A DNA stretch of 64,000 nucleotides from Acidobacteriota bacterium. Lineage in GTDB: Bacteria > Acidobacteriota > Terriglobia > Terriglobales > Acidobacteriaceae. Below are positions 30,172 through 38,434 of this stretch, one piece after another (within the stretch, counting starts at the first letter, position 1; every line of letters starts with the position of its first letter). Under the pieces are notes generated by a model. The model saw only the letters and a list, made by a program, of their open reading frames with translations. It was not told where the DNA came from and did not search any database. Made by a program: the position numbers and the translations under genes. Location: the NCBI GenBank assembly GCA_021803035.1, contig JAJZME010000047.1:56694-120693 (forward strand), given 5' to 3'.

Positions 30172-30296
30172 TCCTTAGCCCAGCGTTTCAACGCTGGGGA
30201 AGCGCCGCAAGAATACCTCGGAGCCCCGAAGGGGCGGCGCAACAAGGCGAGTGCGGGCGGGCTGCCCGTTCATGCGATTGCCCCGCCCCATGATCC
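30172..30296. repeat. dispersed 'GGAGCCCC' element, copy A
   Basis: A hairpin CCCAGCG/CGCTGGG (about 30180-30198) is followed by CCTCGGAGCCCCG, AAGGGGCGGCGCAACAAGGC from 30216, then GTGCGGGC, CTGCCCGTTCATG and GATTGCCC. The same ordered blocks recur at 42646-42775 in a non-coding gap. It abuts the SGNH hydrolase gene stop. Confidence 0.7.
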
Positions 30297-31094
30297 CTAT
30301 TCCTTTCCTTGCAGCGCCTTTTCGATCCCCGCCTCCACCAGCGGCGCCATCACCGCATACCCGGCCAGCGAAGGATGCACTCCGTCCTTGCTCAGATTGG
30401 GCGGCAGGCCGCCGGCGGCGTCCGCCATGGCCGGGTAGTAGTTCACGTAAACATAGCCCTTCCGCGCCGCATACGCCTTGAGCCACTTGTTCAGCGCCAC
30501 AATCTTGGGCGCCGGATGCAGGCCGCGGTGCCACCAGTAATCGACCGCCGGAAGCAGCGAACACAGAACCACCTTGATGCCGTTGGCCCGCGCCAACTCA
30601 ACCATCGAAATCAGGTTGTCCTCGGTCGCCTGCTGCGTCATCGGGCCGGTATTCTCGGCGATGTCATTGGTCCCGGCCAGGATCACCACCACCTTCGGCT
30701 TCAGATTGATTACATCCTGCCGGAAACGGATCAGCATTTGCGGTGTCGTCTGGCCGCTGATGCCGCGGTTAATGTATGGCTTGCCGGGGAACGAGTTGCT
30801 CAGATTCCAATGCGCCGTAATCGAGTCGCCCATGAAGACCACGCGGTCAACGCCCGCCGCAGGCGGTCCGAGCTTCCAATCAGCGTCATGAAAGCGCGCA
30901 AGGTCGCCGAAGTCCACCAGCAATTGCTGGTCATGCCGGCTCAGGCAGGCGCAGACAGGCCCCGCCGCGGCAGCAGTGGTCTTTGGCTGCGAGGCAACGC
31001 CAGGCTGCACCTGCCCCACCACAAGAGCCGGTGCGAAAAGGGCCGCCAAAGCCGCGGCGGTCAGGACCAGACGGCGCAATTTGCTGCGATTCAC
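30297..31094 (-). CDS. secreted SGNH/GDSL-family hydrolase
   Basis: 265 residues from GTG 31094, chosen because GGAG lies 7 bases upstream and a signal peptide follows directly (RRLVLTAAALAALFAPALVVG). The frame is open for 98 more codons upstream without similarity. SGNH blocks are FMGDSITAHW, the Gly block NRGISGQTT, LAGTNDIAEN and DGVHPSLAGY. These place it with acylhydrolases such as TesA or acetylesterases; the substrate is unknown. Confidence 0.88.
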   Translation of the reverse strand: MNRSKLRRLVLTAAALAALFAPALVVGQVQPGVASQPKTTAAAAGPVCACLSRHDQQLLVDFGDLARFHDADWKLGPPAAGVDRVVFMGDSITAHWNLSNSFPGKPYINRGISGQTTPQMLIRFRQDVINLKPKVVVILAGTNDIAENTGPMTQQATEDNLISMVELARANGIKVVLCSLLPAVDYWWHRGLHPAPKIVALNKWLKAYAARKGYVYVNYYPAMADAAGGLPPNLSKDGVHPSLAGYAVMAPLVEAGIEKALQGKE

Positions 31095-31257
31095 AGAACA
31101 TCTCCAATCGGTTGCGCGCAGCAATTGGCAAAGCGTGAAGAGCTTTGCCTGCGCGCGTTTTCGATTGTAGAGGAGCGGGTCAACCGTCTCTTTTCCACAT
31201 TCCGGGCCGTGCAACCCACAGCCGCCGCCACCCGCTGCCTGCGCTACGCTTGATGGG

Positions 31258-32016
31258 ATGGCTGTTTGTCCAATTTGCGATGGAGTGGGCCTGGTGCGCG
31301 TCAAGGACGCTGCCGGGAACTGGGTTTCCCGGCCCTGCGAGTGCCAGGCAATGGAGCGCGAGATGCGCCGGCTCACCGCGGCGCGCATCCCGGCGGGTTA
31401 CTGGGACTGCACGCTCGACGGCTACGACACCGCCTTTCCCGGCGCCGATCCCTCGCAAGCCTGGGCGCTGAAGACCGCCCGCGCCTTTGTCGACGCCTAC
31501 CCGGTTGACACCGGCGGCAAGGGACTGCTCTTCGTCGGCTCTCTGGGCGTGGGCAAAACCCACCTGGCGGTCGGCGTGCTGCGGCGGCTCATTCAGGAGC
31601 GCGGCGTCCGCGGCATCTTCTGCGATTACGGCGCGCTGCTCAAGGAGATTCAGCAAAGCTACAACCCCCGCAACAGCATTACGGAGTTCGATCTGCTCGA
31701 TCCCATCCTCACCGCGGAGGTCCTGGTGCTCGACGATCTGGGCGCCCAGAAGCCCACCGACTGGGTTTGGGACAACGTGGCGCTCATCCTGAACACCCGC
31801 TACAACAACAAGCTGACCACCCTTGTCACCACCAACTACCCCGATCTGCCGCCCGGCGGAGGCGCGCTCACGGACGCGGAACGCGCGGCGCGCGAGCAGA
31901 CTCTGGGCGACCGCATCGGTGAGCGCATGCGCTCGCGCCTGGCCGAGATGTGTGTCCGCGTCGATATGACCGGCAAGGACTTCCGCCAGACCGTCAAGCG
32001 GGCGCGTTTCGGCTAG
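31258..32016 (+). CDS. DnaC/IstB-like AAA+ ATPase with N-terminal zinc motif
   Basis: 252 residues. Walker A GSLGVGKTH near residue 95 and Walker B VLVLDDLGAQK near residue 155 place it among DnaC/DnaI helicase-loader-like ATPases. The N-terminus has CPICDG and CECQ, a probable zinc-binding module. Family members load replicative helicase or assist transposases. No transposase or IS end is nearby, so a chromosomal helicase-loader role is more likely. Confidence 0.82.
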   Translation: MAVCPICDGVGLVRVKDAAGNWVSRPCECQAMEREMRRLTAARIPAGYWDCTLDGYDTAFPGADPSQAWALKTARAFVDAYPVDTGGKGLLFVGSLGVGKTHLAVGVLRRLIQERGVRGIFCDYGALLKEIQQSYNPRNSITEFDLLDPILTAEVLVLDDLGAQKPTDWVWDNVALILNTRYNNKLTTLVTTNYPDLPPGGGALTDAERAAREQTLGDRIGERMRSRLAEMCVRVDMTGKDFRQTVKRARFG

Positions 32017-32022
32017 ATTCCG

Positions 32023-32499
32023 ATGCGTAGAGTACTGGAGCTAATCAGCCTTGCCGCCCTGGCCGCGCTGGCCTGGGTGACATATGGCGCGCTGGCAGGC
32101 CCGCACCCGCTCAAAGGGCGCATCCCGATTCATTTCGACCTCGCCGGGCGGCCCAACGGCTGGGGTTCGCCGCACTCGCTGCTCATTCTGCCCGTCATAG
32201 CCGACGCTCTCTATCTGCTCTTGGTGTGGGTAAGCCGTCACCCGGCGACCTTCAACTACCCGGTACAGGTAACGGCGGAAAACCGCCCTCGGCTCGAAGC
32301 GCTGGCTATTCATCTGATCGCCTGGCTGAAAGCGGAGATTTTATGTCTTCTGGTCTGGATTCAAGTCACTGCCATCGCTGCGGCACATCAGGGTCACGCT
32401 CGGCTCTCGCCGTCAATGGCCCCGGTTTCGATCGGCATCATTCTGGGCACCGTCATCGCACACATCATCGCGATGCGCCGGCTTGCACCAAGCGCCTAG
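32023..32499 (+). CDS. DUF1648-domain membrane protein
   Basis: 158 residues, probably four membrane helices. The N-terminus matches the DUF1648 pattern: a hydrophobic helix, then IPIHFDLAGRPNGWGSP, then a helix. Proteins with this domain include the SdpI immunity family, but the function here is unknown. The ATG lies six bases after the stop of the DnaC-like gene, so the two are likely one transcript. Confidence 0.7.
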   Translation: MRRVLELISLAALAALAWVTYGALAGPHPLKGRIPIHFDLAGRPNGWGSPHSLLILPVIADALYLLLVWVSRHPATFNYPVQVTAENRPRLEALAIHLIAWLKAEILCLLVWIQVTAIAAAHQGHARLSPSMAPVSIGIILGTVIAHIIAMRRLAPSA

Positions 32500-32539
32500 T
32501 CCGCATTCGCCAACGTGGTCTGCAACCCAAGCATAGCCT

Positions 32540-32674
32540 TCAGAAGGCCCACAAGCTGCCAAGCAGCAACAGCATGACGGCGATCGTCATTCCCTGGTAA
32601 ACTAGGCCGGCTACCTGGCGTTCCCGTCTGTCGGCGGCTACGGGTATGTCTGTGTATCGAGTGTAAAGGTGCAT
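32540..32674 (-). CDS. small single-pass membrane protein
   Basis: A 44-residue frame with GGAGG nine bases before its ATG. Composition suggests a real product: a charged, soluble N-terminal half (RYTDIPVAADRRERQVAG) and one membrane helix at the C-terminal end (MTIAVMLLLLGSLWAF). No known family recognised. It lies alone in a 413-base gap convergent with the DUF1648 gene. The rest of the gap (32675-32912) shows nothing except the leader of the next gene. Confidence 0.5.
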   Translation of the reverse strand: MHLYTRYTDIPVAADRRERQVAGLVYQGMTIAVMLLLLGSLWAF

Positions 32675-32912
32675 GGCGGCCTGCCTCCCCACGCCTTGCG
32701 GCAAGTGTTAACGGATATTCTCCAGCCCCCGCTCCTGCAAACTCGCGCCTTAGTAAGAGACCGGAAACTTCCGATACCATTCTCCTAGCAATAAAGATGC
32801 CGAATCATTACACGGCGTTTCATCTATCGTCACTTTGCACCCAAATCGCAAGATTTACCAGCGAAAGATTGCGCGCCAGTGACGCATCGGTAACAGGTGT
32901 AAGATTGCCGTC

Positions 32913-33437
32913 GTGAGTACAGACCCGCTATTGACCCATCACTCCCATGAGCCGCAGGAGCGCAACTGGCTACCGGTGGCCATCGCCGCCTCCACCGTTG
33001 TCGTTCTGGTGGTCATCGCTTTCTTTGCCTTCCCGCGAAGCCAAACCGCTCCCTCGGTGACTCCGATCAATACTCCGCTCGATCCCTACGCAGCCCACCT
33101 CCAGCTCAGCGGCCTGGCCATGAGCCAGTCCACCAACTATATCGGTGACACCGTCACGTATCTTGACGGCCACATTGCGAATACAGGCGACCGCACGGTA
33201 ACCGGCATTACCGTCCAGGTCCTCTTCCGCGGCTTCACCAACCTCGTGACGCAGAACAACACGCAGCCCCTCAAGCTCATCCGGATGACCGAGCCTTATG
33301 TCGATGTGGAACCGGTTGCCGACGCACCCCTGAAGCCGGGCCAGGGACGCAATTTCCGGCTGGTCTTCGACGGCCTCTCGTCGCAATGGAACCACGACAT
33401 GCCTGAAATCCGCATCGTCCATGTGCAGACCCGGTAA
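32913..33437 (+). CDS. membrane-anchored protein of unknown function
   Basis: 174 residues from GTG 32913. One membrane helix (LPVAIAASTVVVLVVIAFFAF, residues about 21-41) is followed by an extracytoplasmic domain that looks like a beta-sandwich (YIGDTVTYLDGHIANTGDRTVTGITVQVLFRGF). It resembles FxLYD/DUF2393-type domains, but I cannot assign it firmly. Partner and function unknown. Confidence 0.7.
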   Translation: MSTDPLLTHHSHEPQERNWLPVAIAASTVVVLVVIAFFAFPRSQTAPSVTPINTPLDPYAAHLQLSGLAMSQSTNYIGDTVTYLDGHIANTGDRTVTGITVQVLFRGFTNLVTQNNTQPLKLIRMTEPYVDVEPVADAPLKPGQGRNFRLVFDGLSSQWNHDMPEIRIVHVQTR

Positions 33438-33601
33438 CCTCAGCCCAGGTTTACCGGGTAGAAACTGCCCTTTCGCGTAAAAAATACACAGAACGAGAAA
33501 CCGCAAGCCTGGCTCCCGCCATCGTTTCGCATCCCCCTTCATTCCGCTAACTTGATCACTTCAAAAGGAGATCGCCCGCCGCCTGCCCTCCGGCGCCAGT
33601 T

Positions 33602-33617
33602 TGGCACCAGCGTTGCA
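33602..33617 (+). promoter_or_regulatory. sigma-54 promoter of the OmpA-like gene
   Basis: TGGCACC-AGCG-TTGCA matches the sigma-54 consensus TGGCACG-N4-TTGCW at all but one position. GG (33603) and GC (33615) are spaced 12 bases as required. The start would be near 33628, 61 bases before the ATG at 33689. A sigma-54 activator is encoded 1.1 kb downstream. Confidence 0.8.
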
Positions 33618-33688
33618 ATCCTAAAGGGCGTAAACATGACGCACTCCGTTGAAGTGAGCGGAAACAGCGTCGCGGAAGGGCAAATACA

Positions 33689-34558
33689 ATGAAAAATCAG
33701 ATGATTGCCAGCTCCTTTCCTCGCCAGGCCGCAGTGCTGATCTTGGCTTCCGCGCTTGGTCTCCCAGCATGGGCGGCAAAAGCGCCCGCCAGCTCCCAAT
33801 CAACTTCTTCAATATCGCAGCAGCCCTCCTCCCAACCCAGCACCTATGTGCCTCCGCCAAAGGAAGGATTCTGGGGACGCTTGAATCCTTTCGCCCGCAA
33901 AAAGTGGGTAAGAAGGCAGCTTAGCCCCATCAATGGCCAGCTCAACGAGCTGGATCAGGTCAATGCCCAGATGGCACACAGGATCAACGACGTGAACAGC
34001 CGGGCGCAGGCCGGGATCAGCAAGGCGCAGGAGACCGCGGACAACGCAAACCAGTCTGCCCTCGCCGCCGGAAATCAGGCGCAGCAAGCCAACTCTACGG
34101 CAGAAGATGCATCTAACACAGTGAAGCAACTACATACCACCGTATATGGGCTAGATCAATACCGGCAGGTATCGTCATTCGACATCGTCTTCCGCGGTGC
34201 GAGTCCGGTCTTGACAGCCACGGCCCGGCAACAACTCAATAGCCTGGCGGCCAACATTACTGGCCGTAGCGGCTATATCCTGCAGATCGCTGCACAATCA
34301 CCGGCGCCGGGCGCCTACGGTATCCAAATTTCTCAGCGTATGGCTGAAGCGGTCGAGCGTTACCTCGTCACGCAACATCAGATTCCCATCTACCGCATGC
34401 ACGCGGTGGCCCTGGGCAATGCCCAGAGCGAAACGGACGGCACGGGTCAGGTTCGTTACAGTAACGTGCGCGTGCAGTTGATGGAAAACAGCTTGGCGGC
34501 CCAGGATGCAGCGTCACCCCAGGGCACTGCGTCCTTGAATGGTGCGGAGCGGCCCTAA
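33689..34558 (+). CDS. OmpA-like envelope protein with coiled coil
   Basis: 289 residues. A signal peptide (VLILASALGLPAWAAKA) suggests export. A linker and an Ala/Gln-rich coiled coil follow (about 80-150, LNELDQVNAQMAHRINDVN). The C-terminal domain (about 165-270) has the OmpA/MotB-like peptidoglycan-binding layout (FRGASPVLTATARQQLNSLA, ISQRMAEAVERYLV, then HAVALGNAQ). It lies downstream of a sigma-54 promoter and ends 100 bases before a strong terminator, so it is probably transcribed alone. Confidence 0.82.
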   Translation: MKNQMIASSFPRQAAVLILASALGLPAWAAKAPASSQSTSSISQQPSSQPSTYVPPPKEGFWGRLNPFARKKWVRRQLSPINGQLNELDQVNAQMAHRINDVNSRAQAGISKAQETADNANQSALAAGNQAQQANSTAEDASNTVKQLHTTVYGLDQYRQVSSFDIVFRGASPVLTATARQQLNSLAANITGRSGYILQIAAQSPAPGAYGIQISQRMAEAVERYLVTQHQIPIYRMHAVALGNAQSETDGTGQVRYSNVRVQLMENSLAAQDAASPQGTASLNGAERP

Positions 34559-34657
34559 ACCGCAGCCCCTCCCTCCGAGGCAACATCCCGCGCCAACGGC
34601 CACCCCGCCGTAAGGCCGCCAAACAAGCTCTCGCAACACGAGAGAACCAAGGCAACT

Positions 34658-34689
34658 TGGCCCCCGCTGAAAACGGGGGCCGATTTTTT
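34658..34689 (+). terminator. intrinsic terminator after the OmpA-like gene
   Basis: GGCCCCCG and CGGGGGCC form a perfect 8-bp stem with a 7-base loop, followed by GATTTTTTT. A smaller hairpin, CTCTCG/CGAGAG, lies just upstream at 34627-34643. Together they isolate the OmpA-like gene from the regulator gene. Confidence 0.92.
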
Positions 34690-34701
34690 TCTGCCCCCAT
34701 C

Positions 34702-34713
34702 CGACGGTACCGT
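34702..34713. promoter_or_regulatory. 12-bp perfect palindrome upstream of the sigma-54 activator gene
   Basis: GACGGTACCGTC is fully self-complementary and lies 48-60 bases before the GTG start, with TTGACA at 34725-34730 after it. It could be an operator, perhaps autoregulatory. No protein can be assigned from sequence alone. Confidence 0.3.
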
Positions 34714-34760
34714 CTGCTTACTCCCTTGACACTTGCGCTCCTACGCTCAAATCGCTTAAT

Positions 34761-37112
34761 GTGCAGGCGAGGTCGATCCTCGTGTCGCACGTTTCTGACT
34801 CCCCGGAAACGAGTGCCGCGGCTCTGGCTAGGAAACAACGGGCCGAATTCGCACGACTGGCGCTCGAGAACCACTTTGCGATCTCGCCCGACGCGATCTT
34901 TGTCACGGACGCGGAAGGCGTGATCCGTGAAGCCAACCCCCGTGCCTCGGAAATGTTCGGCTACACCCGCGCCGAACTGACCGGCTTGCCCATCGAGGCG
35001 CTGGTCCCTGAACGCTTCCGGGCGCACCATCCCGGCCACCGCGAAAACTACAATGCCCATCCCCGCTCCCGTCCCATGGGTGCGAATATGAACCTGTTCG
35101 CCCTGCGCAAGGACGGAACCGAGTTCCCCGTCGACATCATGCTCCGGCCCGTCGGCAGCGCCCAGGGCCCGGTAGTGCTTAGCTTCGTCCGCGATGTGAC
35201 GGAGAAGCGGGCCGCGCAGGATGAGCTGCGCCGCAAGGACCTGCAACTGCGCTCGGTCCTGGAAAGCATTCACGACTACGCCATCTTTATGCTCGACCCC
35301 GACGGGCACATCCTCACCTGGAACGCCGGCGCCGAGCGCATCAAGCAGTACACGGCCGACGAGGTGCTGGGCCTGCACTTTTCGCGCTTCTTCACCCAGG
35401 AAGACATTGAACGCAACCGTCCGGCCGAGTTGCTTCGCCAGGCCGCGGAGCGCGGCCGCATCGAAATTGAAGGCTGGCGCGTGCGCAAGGACGGGTCGCG
35501 CTTCTGGGCCTACATCAGCCTCACCGCCATGCGCGGCGCCGCGGGCGAGTTGATCGGCTACGCCAAGGTCACGCGCGATTTCACCGACCGCAAGCGCGCC
35601 GAAGAGGCCGTCATGCTGCAGTTGAGCAGCACGCTGCTGGCCAACGTCGATATCCGCAAGCTGCTGGCCGCCGTCTCCGCCAGCATCCGCGAAGTGGTCC
35701 CGCACGACTGCGCTACCCTCGCCCTTTTTGACCAGGAAGCTGGTGACCTGGCCGCTCAGTTTCTGGGCGCCGGCCAGACCGATCCGCCGCACAGCCAGGT
35801 GCGCATCCCGCTCGAAGCCTCGCCGGCGGGCGCCGCGTTTCGCACCCGCCAGCCGGTGGTCCTCGCGCGCATTCCCGATCCCGCATTTGCCGCCGGCGCC
35901 GTGCAGCATCTCACTGCGCTCAGCATGGCGTCGGGCTGCTGGGTCCCGCTCGTTTTTCGCGGCGAATCCATCGGGACCATGGCCGTGGCCAGCCGCGCGG
36001 AAGGCGCCTTCTCCGCACACGACGCCGAGATGCTCACGCAGATCGCCTCCCAGGTAGCCATGGCCGTCAACAACGCCATCGCTTTTCGCCGCATCGCCGA
36101 GCTTCGCGACCGCCTGCGCCAGGAAAAACAGTACCTTGAAGCGGAGATCAACCTCGAAAACCGCTACGAGGACATCGTGGGCGACAGCACCGGGCTGCGC
36201 CAGGTTCTCAAGCAGATTGAAACCGTCGCGCCCACCGACGCCACCGTCCTCATCCAGGGCGAAACCGGAACCGGCAAGGAGCTGCTGGCGCGCGCCATTC
36301 ATCGCCTCAGCGCGCGCAACGAGCGGACATTCGTCAAGCTCAACTGCGCCGCCATCCCCGCCGGCCTCCTTGAGAGCGAGCTGTTCGGCCATGAAAAGGG
36401 CGCATTCACCGGCGCCATCGCCCGCAAGATCGGCCGCCTGGAGCTGGCGCATGAAGGCACGCTCTTCCTCGACGAGGTGGGCGAGCTGCCTCTGGACCTG
36501 CAGCCCAAGCTGCTGCGCGCGCTACAGGAACGCGAGATCGAGCGGCTCGGCGGCAACCGCCCCATCACCGTCAACGTGCGCCTCATCGCCGCCACCAACC
36601 GCGACCTGACGCAAATGGTGGCCGAAAAACAGTTCCGCAGCGATCTTTACTACCGGCTCAAGGTCTTTCCGGTCCTCGCACCGCCGCTGCGCGAGCGCGC
36701 CGGCGACATCCCCATCCTTGTCCGCCACTTCGTCTCCGCGCACAGCCGGCGCATGGGCAAGACCATTGAAAGCATTCCCGATGAAATCATGCAGGCGCTG
36801 GTGCGGTCGAAGTGGCCGGGCAACATCCGCGAGCTGGAAAACTTCATCGAGCGCGCCGTCATCCTCACCCGCGGGCCAGTGCTGCACGCCCCGTTGACCG
36901 AGCTGGAGACCGGCGACGAGCAGGACAACGACGGCGCGACGGCAGCCGCCACGCTGCACGAAGCCGAGCGCGATCACATTCTGCGCGCACTGCGCGAAGC
37001 CAAAGGCCAGATCGGCGGCCCGGATGGCGCCGCCGCCCGCCTCGGCCTCAAACGCACCACCTTGAACTCCAAGCTGAAGAAGTTCGCCATTGCGCGCAGT
37101 GACTACATGTAG
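34761..37112 (+). CDS. sigma-54-dependent activator with PAS, PAS and GAF sensors
   Basis: 783 residues. Two PAS domains (about 35-155 and 160-285) and a GAF domain (about 300-435) precede the AAA+ domain (about 465-700). The latter has Walker [11 protein letters not shown], the sigma-54-contacting GAFTGA loop, and Walker [12 protein letters not shown] Fis-type HTH closes the protein ([18 protein letters not shown]). No receiver domain is present, so signals probably enter through PAS/GAF ligands. The start could be GTG 34761 or GTG 34782. Sigma-54 promoters at 33602 and 37245 flank it, making their genes likely targets. Confidence 0.93.
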   Translation: MQARSILVSHVSDSPETSAAALARKQRAEFARLALENHFAISPDAIFVTDAEGVIREANPRASEMFGYTRAELTGLPIEALVPERFRAHHPGHRENYNAHPRSRPMGANMNLFALRKDGTEFPVDIMLRPVGSAQGPVVLSFVRDVTEKRAAQDELRRKDLQLRSVLESIHDYAIFMLDPDGHILTWNAGAERIKQYTADEVLGLHFSRFFTQEDIERNRPAELLRQAAERGRIEIEGWRVRKDGSRFWAYISLTAMRGAAGELIGYAKVTRDFTDRKRAEEAVMLQLSSTLLANVDIRKLLAAVSASIREVVPHDCATLALFDQEAGDLAAQFLGAGQTDPPHSQVRIPLEASPAGAAFRTRQPVVLARIPDPAFAAGAVQHLTALSMASGCWVPLVFRGESIGTMAVASRAEGAFSAHDAEMLTQIASQVAMAVNNAIAFRRIAELRDRLRQEKQYLEAEINLENRYEDIVGDSTGLRQVLKQIETVAPTDATVLIQGETGTGKELLARAIHRLSARNERTFVKLNCAAIPAGLLESELFGHEKGAFTGAIARKIGRLELAHEGTLFLDEVGELPLDLQPKLLRALQEREIERLGGNRPITVNVRLIAATNRDLTQMVAEKQFRSDLYYRLKVFPVLAPPLRERAGDIPILVRHFVSAHSRRMGKTIESIPDEIMQALVRSKWPGNIRELENFIERAVILTRGPVLHAPLTELETGDEQDNDGATAAATLHEAERDHILRALREAKGQIGGPDGAAARLGLKRTTLNSKLKKFAIARSDYM

Positions 37113-37244
37113 TCTCCGCGACGATATTTCGTCTTCGTCACTTCGTCACTCAGCCGCTCGTCACCCACAAACCGCCGGCAATCCTCCTAGTTAACTCCTT
37201 CCATTGCAAATACTTATCCGGATCTGCCGCGCCGCGCTCCGGTT

Positions 37245-37260
37245 TGGCACGCGCCGTGCC
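37245..37260 (+). promoter_or_regulatory. sigma-54 promoter of the STAS-crp operon
   Basis: TGGCACG-CGCC-GTGCC matches the -24 element exactly and keeps GC at -12 (GG at 37246, GC at 37258, 12 apart). The start would be near 37271, leaving a 21-base leader before the proposed ATT start at 37292. It lies 130 bases after the sigma-54 activator gene. Confidence 0.75.
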
Positions 37261-37291
37261 TTACTCAAGGGCAAGGCGCAGGACGAGCCAG

Positions 37292-37615
37292 ATTACGTTA
37301 AAGATCACACTGCAGGAAAGTGAAAGTTCGATCGAGATCATCCTGGAGGGACGGGTCGCGGGGCCGTGGGTGGCTGAACTAGGCCGTGTCTGGGTGGAAA
37401 CGGCCCCGCACTTGAACTCCAGAAAGCTCGTCCTCGATCTACGCAATGTGACCTATGCGGATATGGCCGGAACGGACGCGTTGAAAGATATTTATGCGCA
37501 AAGCAAGGCCAGCCTGGTCGCTGGCTCGCCCTGGACCGAGTATCTTGCCGAGGAAATCAGCAAGGGCAACACGAACGATGCGATCAAGGGGGTTGAACAT
37601 GCAAACCGTGCTTAA
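37292..37615 (+). CDS. STAS-domain protein
   Basis: STAS/anti-anti-sigma-like fold of about 107 residues (ITLQESESSIEIILEGRVAG, then LVLDLRNVTYADMAGTDALK). The Ser that is phosphorylated in SpoIIAA-type antagonists is not present: the loop reads DMAGTD. The start is unusual. Upstream GTG 37256 and TTG 37244 fall inside or before the sigma-54 promoter, while ATT 37292 has AGGA 8 bases before it and gives MTLKITLQE. The 3' end overlaps the crp ATG by 17 bases, implying coupled translation. Confidence 0.72.
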   Translation: MTLKITLQESESSIEIILEGRVAGPWVAELGRVWVETAPHLNSRKLVLDLRNVTYADMAGTDALKDIYAQSKASLVAGSPWTEYLAEEISKGNTNDAIKGVEHANRA

Positions 37616-38309
37616 TGCAGTCATTGCTTCCGACGTCCGGCCACAGGCCGCCGGCACGTTTTTCGACAAATTGCCCGCAACTGCTCAGCAGGATTTACTG
37701 TCGCTGGCGCACACTTCCTCTTTCCCCTCCGGCATTGTTCTGTTCGGCGAGAAAGACCCTGTCTCCGGCGTTTATATGGTGGTGGAAGGCGAGATCAAGC
37801 TCTCGATGAACTCGCCTGAAGGCAAGCGTCTGATCATGCACATCGCCCGCAAGGGCGAGATTTTGGGCTTGCCGTCAGCTCTCTCCGGCCGGCCCTACGA
37901 GATGACCGCCGAAACGCTCTATCCGGCAAAGGTCGCCACCGTGTTGCGCCCCGATTTCCTGCGCTTTCTGACGCGCTATCCCGAAGCCTACCCCATCGTG
38001 ACTGAAGAACTGAGCCGCAACTACGCCATGGCCTGCGATCAGTTGCGCACCGTCGGCCTGTCCGCATCGGCCCATGAAAAGCTGGCCCGCCTCCTGCTGG
38101 AGTGGAGCGAAAATGGTCAGACCACCGAACGCGGCACGCGCTGCCGCTTCCCGCTGACGCACGGCGAAATCGGCGAGTTCATCGGCGCCTCCCGCGAAAC
38201 CGTCACCCGCACCCTGAGCGTCTTCAAGAGCCGCCATCTGATCGCCTTCAACGGCTCCATGCTGATGATTCCCAGCCGCGCGGCGCTTGAACATTACGCA
38301 AACAGCTAG
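37599..38309 (+). CDS. Crp/Fnr family transcriptional regulator
   Basis: 236 residues from ATG 37599, with AAGGGGG 8 bases upstream. An N-terminal cyclic-nucleotide-binding beta-roll (GVYMVVEGEIKLSMNSPEGKR) is followed by a winged HTH with recognition helix GASRETVTRTLSVF. Its RE-x-x-x-R pattern equals that of E. coli Crp and predicts TGTGA-type sites. There is no N-terminal cysteine cluster, so it is not an Fnr. The cAMP-contacting residues are only partly conserved, so the effector is uncertain. It overlaps the STAS gene and shares its sigma-54 promoter. Confidence 0.92.
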   Translation: MQTVLNAVIASDVRPQAAGTFFDKLPATAQQDLLSLAHTSSFPSGIVLFGEKDPVSGVYMVVEGEIKLSMNSPEGKRLIMHIARKGEILGLPSALSGRPYEMTAETLYPAKVATVLRPDFLRFLTRYPEAYPIVTEELSRNYAMACDQLRTVGLSASAHEKLARLLLEWSENGQTTERGTRCRFPLTHGEIGEFIGASRETVTRTLSVFKSRHLIAFNGSMLMIPSRAALEHYANS

Positions 38310-38384
38310 GGAACCTCCGCACCCGCTCCTGATCTTGCAACCACGAGACAGGCAACATCTGCGCAAGCGTTCTTACCTGGACGA

Positions 38385-38409
38385 ACAGCCGCGGTCATCC
38401 CGCGGCTGT
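38385..38409. terminator. hairpin between convergent crp-like and maturase genes
   Basis: ACAGCCGCGG and CCGCGGCTGT form a perfect 10-bp stem with a TCATC loop. It lies between converging genes and could serve both; neither side has a long T-run. Confidence 0.6.
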
Positions 38410-38434
38410 CCTGTCATCTTCGAAAGCATCTCAA

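Noticed and set aside
31258..32016. DnaC-like ATPase as the IstB gene of an IS21 element
   Set aside because: No IstA transposase, inverted ends or target duplication nearby; has its own zinc module and sits in a housekeeping context.
32496..32780. 94-residue minus-strand frame
   Set aside because: No homology and poor composition; the 44-residue frame in a different phase has a better ribosome site and a membrane helix.
33550..33570. FNR-like TTGAT-N4-TCAAA near the sigma-54 promoter
   Set aside because: The second half-site lacks the required ATCAA, and the local regulator is not of the FNR type.
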